Assembly (NCBI GenBank): GCA_938074515.1
Contig: CALJFV010000081.1
Location: 1-5,426, forward strand
Source of the DNA: an uncultured Flavobacteriaceae bacterium
GTDB taxonomy: Bacteria; Bacteroidota; Bacteroidia; Flavobacteriales; Flavobacteriaceae
DNA: 5,426 bases
Reading direction: 5' to 3'
The position numbers and the translations under genes were made by a program. Positions 1 to 5,061 of this stretch are shown piece by piece (positions within the stretch are counted from its first letter, which is position 1; every line of letters starts with the position of its first letter). Under the pieces are notes generated by a model. The model ran no database searches, was not told the DNA's origin, and was given only the letters and a program-made list of their open reading frames with translations.

Positions 1-121
1 CACTAACGGTAATTTTTTTGCCGTCAATGAGCGATTGCGCCAAAACACCAGTACGGGTTTGTGTCAAAATTTGAAATAATCCGGGCTTCCCCGCTACAGA
101 TATTATTTTTTCTAAACTCAT
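1..121 (-). CDS. DUF5606 domain protein, N-terminal part (cut by window edge)
   Basis: The first 40 residues of a protein that continues past the left edge. It begins MSLEKIISVAGKPGLF and goes on with an ILTQTRTG segment and a SLIDGKK segment. I recognise this as the N-terminus of the DUF5606 family, small proteins (usually about 130-150 residues) of unknown function found in Bacteroidota. The ATG at 121-119 is chosen because the family motif starts directly there. No signal peptide or membrane segment is visible in the part present. It lies 56 bases downstream of def on the same strand, the usual place for this gene in the phylum, and in related genomes mazG often follows. It may be read from the ruvX-def transcript and also from a candidate promoter in the gap (142-173). 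The family assignment comes from remembered family sequence; no function can be given. Confidence 0.85.
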   Translation of the reverse strand, partial: MSLEKIISVAGKPGLFQILTQTRTGVLAQSLIDGKKITVS

Positions 122-141
122 CAGTGTTTATTTACAGCCGG

Positions 142-173
142 CAAATATCATCGACCTCATGGAATTTTCCAAA
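142..173 (-). promoter_or_regulatory. Candidate Bacteroidota-type promoter for the DUF5606 gene
   Basis: On the minus strand, TTTG (plus positions 173-170) is followed after exactly 20 bases by GATATTTG (149-142). The Bacteroidota consensus is TTTG, 19-21 bases, TAnnTTTG, so the -33 box is perfect and the -7 box has one mismatch. The -7 box ends 20 bases before the DUF5606 ATG, leaving a short leader. It sits just after the def stop codon. Its activity is inferred from the pattern alone. Confidence 0.4.
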
Positions 174-177
174 TCCC

Positions 178-768
178 CTAACGTTTCTTTTTGGCCAAGG
201 GATATTTCATTTTGTAATCAGCGCGCACCAGACCTTTTGAAATTTGTGTTAATTTTCCTTTAATCATGCGTTTTTTTAAGGCCGATAAATGGTCGGTAAA
301 TAAAATCCCCTCGATATGATCGTATTCGTGCTGAATGATTCTGGCGGCAATACCTGAAAAAACTTCTTCGTGTGCATTAAAATCCGCATCCAAATATTTT
401 ATGGTAATTTCATCTTTACGAAAGACATCTTCACGAATATCAGGAATACTCAAGCAGCCTTCATTAAACACCCATTCATCGCCGCGTTCCTGGACAATCT
501 CTGCATTGATGAAGACCTTTTTGAATTGCCCTAAAAGCGCTCGATCCGCTTCAGACAAATCTTCGTCATCCTCAAAAGGCGTGGCGTCTACAATAAATAT
601 ACGAATCGATTTACCAATCTGAGGGGCCGCAAGCCCAATTCCCGAAGCCGCATACATGGTCTCGAACATATCGTCTAAAAAAGAACTTAAATTGGGGTAA
701 TCCGCTGTAATCTCTTGCGCCTTTTTACGCAATACAGGATCTCCATAAGCCACTATTGGGTATATCAT
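178..768 (-). CDS. def: Peptide deformylase
   Basis: Cytoplasmic metalloenzyme that removes the formyl group from the N-terminal formylmethionine of new proteins. All three family motifs are present: GIGLAAPQ (residues 43-50), EGCLS (103-107) and HEYDH (147-151). By family knowledge Cys105, His147 and His151 bind the metal, Glu148 is the catalytic acid/base and Gln50 contributes to the active site. The N-terminus (MIYPIVAYGDPVLR) and the 196-residue length fit a full-length Bacteroidota deformylase. The acidic segment around residues 66-75, between motifs 1 and 2, is typical of deformylases of this phylum as I recall them. The tail ends in a lysine-rich stretch (KKKR). The ATG at 768-766 overlaps the ruvX stop codon (ATGA), which points to translational coupling and one transcript starting upstream of ruvX. 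No in-frame damage is seen. Confidence 0.97.
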   Translation of the reverse strand: MIYPIVAYGDPVLRKKAQEITADYPNLSSFLDDMFETMYAASGIGLAAPQIGKSIRIFIVDATPFEDDEDLSEADRALLGQFKKVFINAEIVQERGDEWVFNEGCLSIPDIREDVFRKDEITIKYLDADFNAHEEVFSGIAARIIQHEYDHIEGILFTDHLSALKKRMIKGKLTQISKGLVRADYKMKYPLAKKKR

Positions 769-1178
769 GAGTGTGTTTTAAGGTAGTCTTGTAAAATAAT
801 GGTCGCACTGATTTGATCGATCAGGGCTTTGTCTTGTCTTTTTTTTCTGCTTACGCCTGCATCAATGAGGGACCTCATGGCTAATTTACTGGTAAAACGC
901 TCATCAAATCTATGAATTTCCACCTCAGGACATAACGCGCGAAATTGTTCTATAAACTTCAAAATATCTTGTTCTACCAATGAGGCATTGCCCAACCTTT
1001 GTTTGGGCTCTCCTACAACCAAAATCTGCACGGCTTCACGCTGGCAAAGCTCCTGTAAAAAAGGTAAAAGGTTTTGAGTAGCAACCGTTTCTAACCCAGA
1101 GGCAACAATTCTAAGGGGGTCTGTAATGGCCACCCCAGTGCGTTTTGTCCCAAAATCAATCGCTGCAATACTTCCCAT
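765..1178 (-). CDS. ruvX: RuvX/YqgF family Holliday-junction-resolvase-like nuclease
   Basis: A 137-residue RNase H-fold protein of the RuvX/YqgF family, linked in other bacteria to resolving branched DNA and to processing the 5' end of pre-16S rRNA. The N-terminal AAIDFGTKRTGVAITDP (residues 5-21) carries the first catalytic Asp (D8). VVGEP (54-58) is the central strand motif. DERFTS (92-97) supplies Glu93, and the C-terminal helix with KALIDQISATIILQDYL (117-133) carries Asp121. The family usually has about 135-150 residues, so the protein is complete. I chose the ATG at 1178 because the conserved first strand starts straight after it. The frame could extend to a TTG at 1262, but those 28 extra residues have no family counterpart, would cover the predicted promoter and would end 5 bases from the dapD start. 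First gene of the ruvX-def operon; its stop overlaps the def start. Confidence 0.94.
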   Translation of the reverse strand: MGSIAAIDFGTKRTGVAITDPLRIVASGLETVATQNLLPFLQELCQREAVQILVVGEPKQRLGNASLVEQDILKFIEQFRALCPEVEIHRFDERFTSKLAMRSLIDAGVSRKKRQDKALIDQISATIILQDYLKTHS

Positions 1179-1184
1179 AGACCG

Positions 1185-1217
1185 CAAAAATAATGCATTC
1201 CTAAATAGTAACCCAAA
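1185..1217 (-). promoter_or_regulatory. Bacteroidota-type promoter for the ruvX-def operon
   Basis: On the minus strand TTTG (plus 1217-1214) is followed after 21 bases by TATTTTTG (1192-1185), a full match to TAnnTTTG and to the accepted spacing. Only 6 bases (CGGTCT) separate the -7 box from the ruvX ATG. Transcription would therefore begin at or within a few bases of the start codon, so the mRNA would be leaderless or almost so. Function is inferred from consensus, spacing and position. Confidence 0.6.
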
Positions 1218-1220
1218 TAG

Positions 1221-1251
1221 TTGGGGCGAATTAAACGGGGCTGTATCTTTG
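1221..1251 (+). promoter_or_regulatory. Bacteroidota-type promoter for dapD
   Basis: TTG at 1221-1223 (in context TTGGGG) is followed after 20 bases by TATCTTTG (1244-1251), a full match to the -7 consensus TAnnTTTG. The -33 box keeps the TTG core but not the leading T. The -7 box ends 16 bases before the dapD ATG at 1268, implying a leader of about ten bases and no Shine-Dalgarno. Its upstream end lies 3 bases from the -33 box of the opposing ruvX promoter. Confidence 0.6.
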
Positions 1252-1267
1252 CTGAAAACCAAATGTT

Positions 1268-2083
1268 ATGCAGCATTTAAAATCCATAATTGAACGTGCT
1301 TGGGAGGATCGTAGCCTATTAAAGGACCAGGAAACAATCGAGGCCATTCGCGGGGTCGTTGCCCTATGCGACAAAGGGACATTGCGTTGTGCAGAACCTA
1401 CAGATTCGGGTTGGCAGGTCAATGAATGGGTCAAAAAAGCCATAGTCCTATATTTTCCTATTCAACAGATGCATACCTATGAGGTTGGGATTTTTGAATA
1501 CCATGATAAAATTCCTTTAAAAAGAGATTATGCCGCACAAAATGTTCGTGTCGTGCCTCACGCCATTGCCAGACATGGTGCCTACCTTGCCCCTAATGTC
1601 ATCATGATGCCGTCTTACGTGAATATCGGCGCCTATGTAGGCTCGGGTACCATGGTCGATACATGGGCCACAGTAGGCAGTTGTGCTCAAATTGGTGCTC
1701 ATGTGCATTTGAGTGGAGGTGTTGGTATCGGTGGGGTTTTAGAACCATTACAAGCCGCTCCGGTTATTATTGAAGACCATGCCTTTATCGGTTCACGATG
1801 TATCGTCGTAGAGGGGGTGCATGTGGAACGCGAGGCGGTTCTTGGAGCAAATGTTGTGCTTACCGCATCAACAAAAATTATAGACGTCACAGGAGCGGAG
1901 CCCGAAGAAATGCGTGGCCGTGTCCCCGCAGGAAGCGTAGTGATTCCCGGCAGCTATACCAAAGAATTTCCTGCAGGCAATTATCAAGTCCCTTGTGCCC
2001 TGATCATAGGGAAACGCAAGCCTTCAACAGATAAAAAAACATCCCTTAACGACGCCTTAAGAACGTATAACGTCGCGGTGTAA
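1268..2083 (+). CDS. dapD: 2,3,4,5-tetrahydropyridine-2,6-dicarboxylate N-succinyltransferase
   Basis: Cytoplasmic enzyme that transfers succinyl from succinyl-CoA to tetrahydrodipicolinate, the first step of the succinylase branch to meso-diaminopimelate and lysine. At 271 residues it has the usual DapD length. An N-terminal helical domain (about 1-90, with AWEDRSLL at 11-18) is followed by a left-handed beta-helix of hexapeptide repeats (about 100-205) and a short C-terminal domain. Family signatures are MVDTWATVGSCAQIG (129-143), VHLSGGVGIGGVLEP (146-160), FIGSRCIVVEGV (173-184) and VLGANVVLTASTKIID (191-206). The ATG at 1268 gives the expected start MQHLKSIIERAWEDR and lies just after a Bacteroidota-type promoter. 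The gene is divergent from ruvX and convergent with the glycosyltransferase at 2190-3011. No clear terminator follows in the 106-base gap. It appears to be transcribed alone. Confidence 0.97.
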   Translation: MQHLKSIIERAWEDRSLLKDQETIEAIRGVVALCDKGTLRCAEPTDSGWQVNEWVKKAIVLYFPIQQMHTYEVGIFEYHDKIPLKRDYAAQNVRVVPHAIARHGAYLAPNVIMMPSYVNIGAYVGSGTMVDTWATVGSCAQIGAHVHLSGGVGIGGVLEPLQAAPVIIEDHAFIGSRCIVVEGVHVEREAVLGANVVLTASTKIIDVTGAEPEEMRGRVPAGSVVIPGSYTKEFPAGNYQVPCALIIGKRKPSTDKKTSLNDALRTYNVAV

Positions 2084-2189
2084 GGAAAATATTCCGAAAA
2101 CTTTGGCAGTCCAGGTGGTGTGAGAAACGCGGAAAAAACTCAAAACGCGAGATGACAGAAATCCACGCCGACAATAGGGAGAACGAAAA

Positions 2190-3011
2190 TTACTTATTGA
2201 CTAAACCATAGTCGGTCCAAACACGCTTTTCGCTTCGGGTCTTACTGCGAATCGCCCTATTTTTGTCAATCGACTCCTGATTTTTATAGCCTCTTGGGTG
2301 GTCCAGATGGATGCATACCGCGCTGTAGCGAATTTGCTTGCTTTTAATGCCGTAATTCATCAATCGCTCTCCGAGCTCTCGATCTTGTCCTCCGTATTGC
2401 ATGCGCTGATCAAACCCATTTACCGCCAAGAGATCTGCCTTCCATCCTGAGGCGTTATGACCGTTCCAACTGGCATTGGTGGGCGTGACTGCGTTGAGGA
2501 TTTTTGCCAGAGTCTTGCTGGCGGTCAATTTGTGAAATTTAAAGGTCGGCGTCATTCCCTTTTCGAGCAACCATGCCTTATCAAAGCAAACCCCAGTCAG
2601 TATGGCCTCTTTATTAATGGCTTTGGACGTTTCCATAGGCAACATAAAGTAGCCCCCTGATAAAAAGTAGCCCCGTTGCCGATGTCTGTGGTGTACGGCC
2701 AAAAAATCTTTTCTAGGAATACAATCTCCATCGCTCATCACAACATAATCTGCGCGACAGGCCGCCAAGGCTTTATTGAGAATCCGCGATTTTTGAAAAC
2801 CCTCATCCTCTTGCCAAATGTGTTGTACTGTAATCCCTGTTTCTTTGGCAAAGGCCCGCACATAGTCACCGGTCTCGGCACGTGAACCGTCGTCGGCAAT
2901 GACCAGCTCAAAGTCTTTGAAGGTCTGTTGTGCGTAACCCCACAAAACTTTTTTTAGCCAATCTAAGGCATTATAGGTACTGATCACTACGGATATCTGC
3001 GACGTGTTCAT
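2190..3011 (-). CDS. Family 2 glycosyltransferase (GT-A fold, with galactosyltransferase-like C-terminal motif)
   Basis: Predicted cytoplasmic, inverting nucleotide-sugar-dependent transferase of 273 residues. The N-terminus ISVVISTYNALDWLKKVL (6-23) is the classic GT2 start. ELVIADDGS (35-43) holds the nucleotide-binding Asp, and MSDGDCIPR (92-100) contains the DxD-type metal motif (D94, D96). The C-terminal part NASGWKADLLAVNGFD (186-201) followed by YGGQDRELGERL (206-217) resembles the acceptor-side domain of chondroitin-synthase and beta-1,4-galactosyltransferase-like enzymes. No membrane segment is evident. I chose the ATG at 3011: the frame extends to a TTG at 3074, but the extra 21 residues precede the fold and would overlap the divergent neighbour's start. 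It faces a GT9 enzyme across 53 bases and lies near a second transferase and an LPS kinase, so an LPS core or surface glycan role is likely. Donor and acceptor cannot be read from sequence. Confidence 0.88.
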   Translation of the reverse strand: MNTSQISVVISTYNALDWLKKVLWGYAQQTFKDFELVIADDGSRAETGDYVRAFAKETGITVQHIWQEDEGFQKSRILNKALAACRADYVVMSDGDCIPRKDFLAVHHRHRQRGYFLSGGYFMLPMETSKAINKEAILTGVCFDKAWLLEKGMTPTFKFHKLTASKTLAKILNAVTPTNASWNGHNASGWKADLLAVNGFDQRMQYGGQDRELGERLMNYGIKSKQIRYSAVCIHLDHPRGYKNQESIDKNRAIRSKTRSEKRVWTDYGLVNK

Positions 3012-3015
3012 AGGG

Positions 3016-3023
3016 CAAAGATA
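3016..3023 (-). promoter_or_regulatory. Candidate -7 element before the family 2 glycosyltransferase
   Basis: The minus strand reads TATCTTTG here, a perfect TAnnTTTG match and the same octamer as the dapD -7 box. It lies 4 bases (CCCT) before the ATG at 3011, so a transcript from it would be leaderless or begin inside the start codon. No good TTTG or TTG lies 19-21 bases upstream (GTGG is found there), so this may be weak, activator-dependent or chance. Confidence 0.3.
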
Positions 3024-3064
3024 AGGCAAAATAAGTACCTTAGCCACGACAAGATTAAGTCCTG

Positions 3065-4162
3065 ATGAACCCAAAGCCGATTAAAAAGATTTTAGTCATT
3101 CAGCAAAAGATGATTGGCGATGTGTTGATCTCGAGTGTGCTTTGCAGTCATTTTAAATCCATGTATCCAGAGGCGCAAGTGCATTATGCCATCCATCAAG
3201 GGACCCATGCCGTGGTAGAAGGACATCCGGATATAGACCGATTCATTCTGTCTGCGCCAAAAAAATCCTGGAATCATTGGGGTAAATTGATCCAGCAGAT
3301 CAAAAAGGAGCAATATGATTTGATTGTCGACGCCTACGGAAAGCTCGAGAGTTTATTGATGATTATACGATCTGGAGCACCCAAGATTTACGGGCACAAA
3401 AAATGGTTTAGCCCAATGGCCTATACAAAGACGTCAGAGCCCCGTAGCCAGGTCTATACCCCTGCAGGTAACGCCATAGAGGACCGTTTGAGACTTATCT
3501 ATCCTGAATCAGAAATTCTCAAAAAAGCCCTCGAATTCCGTCCTAAAATTCATTTAACCCAAGAGGAAGTTGCTTGGGCCCAAGGGGTTTTAAATAGCCA
3601 TAAATTAGATGAGCGTAAAACTTTGGTCATGGTCTCTATTTTAGGCAGCAGTATGGATAAATCATTGCCCGCGCAGACCATGGCTCAAATGTTAACCGTC
3701 CTGGCAAAAAAACTCAACACCCATATCCTACTTAACTACATACCGAGTCAACAGTCTTTAGTTGATGCCATACTCGAATTGGTCCCCAAAAAATACCACA
3801 CCAGCCTACATCCCGAAATCTACGGACAAAATCTACGCGAATTTTTAGCCCTTTTATCTCAAGTAAACTATCTAGTGGGCAATGAAGGGGGTGCAGTGAA
3901 TATGGCTAAAGCTTTGGACATACCAACTTTTACTTTGTTCTCACCTTGGATTAATAAAGCAGCTTGGAATAGCTTTGACGATGGACAAACCCATATAGGT
4001 CTTCATTTAAAGGACTTTACCCCTGATTTATTTCAAGGATACTCAAATCAGTATGTGCGTCAACATCATCAAGAGTTTTATCAAGCATTCACTTTTGATC
4101 TTTTCGCTCCATTACTCAACTCATTTTGCTTGCGACACAGCAATACAGAGCAGGCCTTTTAG
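3065..4162 (+). CDS. Family 9 glycosyltransferase (LPS heptosyltransferase-like)
   Basis: GT-B fold enzyme of 365 residues, related to ADP-heptose:LPS heptosyltransferases (WaaC/WaaF/WaaQ). These act at the cytoplasmic face of the inner membrane on nascent LPS core. The N-terminal segment KKILVIQQKMIGDVLISSVLC (7-27) matches the family's opening beta-strand and glycine loop, and YPEAQVHYAI (34-43) the next strand. YDLIVDAYGKLES (84-96) corresponds to the family's conserved segment before the domain linker. In the C-terminal domain VGNEGGAVNMAKALDIPTF (271-289) replaces the proteobacterial SNDSGxxHLAAALGxP motif, followed by LFSPW (291-295). This NEGGAVNMAKA form is what I remember from flavobacterial GT9 proteins. 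The length is normal and the frame intact. The ATG at 3065 gives the expected start, with no Shine-Dalgarno. Divergent from GT2 and convergent with the transferase at 4220-5050. The exact sugar is not determinable. Confidence 0.88.
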   Translation: MNPKPIKKILVIQQKMIGDVLISSVLCSHFKSMYPEAQVHYAIHQGTHAVVEGHPDIDRFILSAPKKSWNHWGKLIQQIKKEQYDLIVDAYGKLESLLMIIRSGAPKIYGHKKWFSPMAYTKTSEPRSQVYTPAGNAIEDRLRLIYPESEILKKALEFRPKIHLTQEEVAWAQGVLNSHKLDERKTLVMVSILGSSMDKSLPAQTMAQMLTVLAKKLNTHILLNYIPSQQSLVDAILELVPKKYHTSLHPEIYGQNLREFLALLSQVNYLVGNEGGAVNMAKALDIPTFTLFSPWINKAAWNSFDDGQTHIGLHLKDFTPDLFQGYSNQYVRQHHQEFYQAFTFDLFAPLLNSFCLRHSNTEQAF

Positions 4163-4182
4163 AGAACAAAGCCAATTTTTTT
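4153..4182 (+). terminator. Candidate intrinsic terminator at the end of the GT9 gene
   Basis: GGC (4153-4155) and TTT (4157-4159) can pair with AAA (4168-4170) and GCC (4171-4173), leaving one bulged C and an eight-base loop. Two A and then seven T (4176-4182) follow. The left arm lies inside the last codons of GT9, and the stop codon TAG (4160-4162) is in the loop. The stem is short (six pairs with a bulge), so this is moderate evidence only; the T tract and exact placement at the gene end support it. Confidence 0.4.
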
Positions 4183-4185
4183 GCG

Positions 4186-4200
4186 CCCCAATATTTAGGG
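4186..4200. repeat. Small inverted repeat between convergent glycosyltransferase genes
   Basis: CCCCAATATTTAGGG can fold into a six-pair hairpin with a three-base loop, including one G-T wobble on the minus strand. It lies in the 57-base gap between the GT9 and GT-A genes. There is no T tract after it on either strand, so it is not a standard intrinsic terminator. It may help stop or stabilise transcripts from either side, or be chance. Confidence 0.25.
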
Positions 4201-4219
4201 ATTTACCTGAACATTATGC

Positions 4220-5050
4220 TCAAATATCCAAGTTAAAATAATCCGAAAGACTTTGCCACTGCTGCAGATTTAAGTCGCGATCTACATTGTCCTTTTTAAG
4301 CGAAAAACTCTGTGTCCCCACAATGGGTATTGGCTCTGGGACGATCTTGCTGCACAACCGTACAGGAGTATTCTGGCGCAATTCCATGGCCTTAAACCAC
4401 AAATCATCTGCCTTTGGTGCCAAGCGCATAAAAAGCTCCACGTCGGAATAATCAGGGTGTAGGGCCTGTCTTGGGTAAAGGACCCCTTTACCCCCAATAG
4501 CCAAAAATGAATGGGGATCTTGATTTAAATCGGCTTGATAACGCCACTGTTTGTAGGGTTTCAATTGACCGTTCTTAGAGCGTTGAATGGAGCGAATCTG
4601 CTGGGCAATGACACAATTTGGAAACAACAAAGAATCCTGATACAGGACCTCAAGCCAATCCCTATGATAAATAAAATCATCATCACAGGTTACAATAGTA
4701 TGATTTGGAAATTCGTCTATGGTATGTATTAATTTTTTGTGAGAAGACTTAAGCGGTGTGAATCGAAGCTGAATTAAATCACGTGTTTTGGGGTGTTCCC
4801 CAAGGGTCTTAACCGCTTTAGGAATTTGCCCTTTCATCTCTAAGTGCATCCAAACGACAATTTTTTCAGGGCGAACGGTCTGATTCAAAAGACTTCTTAG
4901 GACCAAAGCGAGTTTCCTCAGGCGTGACGGGATCGTGGTCATCGAGACAATTACGGGCACCTGTTGGGCTTCACCCAACAAACGTTCGGGAGCACTCCAA
5001 TTGAGTTGTGCTGCCTTGAAAATGGATATGGGTAATTCTTTGAGCTTCAC
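4220..5050 (-). CDS. GT-A type glycosyltransferase, probable LPS/surface glycan enzyme
   Basis: A 276-residue protein with the layout of a GT-A transferase, distantly GT2-like. VPVIVSMTTIPSRLRKLALV (31-50) is the opening strand with the SMTTIPSR signature. SLLNQTVRPEKIVVWM (53-68) follows, then KKLIHTIDEFPNHTIVTCDDD (105-125), where D123-D125 form the metal/nucleotide-sugar DxD. GGKGVLYP (186-193) and ADDLWFKAME (214-223) are plausible acceptor-side motifs, the latter with a likely catalytic Asp pair. No signal peptide or membrane segment is seen. The start must be GTG at 5050-5048: an in-frame TAA lies immediately upstream and there is no usable ATG before the first conserved strand. It follows the LPS kinase-like gene by 11 bases, so the two probably share a transcript. 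The sugar and linkage are unknown; the LPS core role is inferred from the neighbours. Confidence 0.8.
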   Translation of the reverse strand: MKLKELPISIFKAAQLNWSAPERLLGEAQQVPVIVSMTTIPSRLRKLALVLRSLLNQTVRPEKIVVWMHLEMKGQIPKAVKTLGEHPKTRDLIQLRFTPLKSSHKKLIHTIDEFPNHTIVTCDDDFIYHRDWLEVLYQDSLLFPNCVIAQQIRSIQRSKNGQLKPYKQWRYQADLNQDPHSFLAIGGKGVLYPRQALHPDYSDVELFMRLAPKADDLWFKAMELRQNTPVRLCSKIVPEPIPIVGTQSFSLKKDNVDRDLNLQQWQSLSDYFNLDI

Positions 5051-5061
5051 TTAGTGCGGAC

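Noticed and set aside
335..622. Plus-strand open frame of 95 codons inside def
   Set aside because: Antisense shadow of a gene with all deformylase motifs; it has no recognisable domain.
1179..1262. N-terminal extension of ruvX to a TTG codon at 1262 (28 extra residues)
   Set aside because: The family core begins at MGSIAAIDFG (ATG at 1178). The extension has no family counterpart, contains a full-consensus promoter and would run almost up to the dapD start codon.
1798..2034. Plus-strand open frame of 78 codons in another frame of dapD, and the minus-strand frames over the same gene
   Set aside because: Shadows of the well-conserved dapD coding frame; compositions are unlike real proteins and no motifs are seen.
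2084..2095. GGAAAATATTCC just after the dapD stop as a terminator
   Set aside because: Only four pairs and no T tract follows; too weak to call.
2125..2149. Direct repeat AAACGCG (2125-2131 and 2143-2149) between dapD and the family 2 transferase
   Set aside because: Seven bases repeated twice in A-rich sequence can easily arise by chance; there is no array or known operator pattern.
3036..3043. TACCTTAG as a -7 box for the GT9 gene
   Set aside because: One mismatch in the conserved TTTG and no TTTG or TTG at 19-21 bases upstream, so the GT9 promoter remains unassigned.
3012..3074. N-terminal extension of the family 2 transferase to a TTG at 3074, possibly a signal or membrane segment (hydrophobic LVVAKVLILPYL)
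   Set aside because: It needs a rare start, overlaps the ATG of the divergent GT9 gene and precedes a complete GT2 fold that starts normally at the ATG at 3011. The hydrophobic run is short and looks like translated intergenic sequence.
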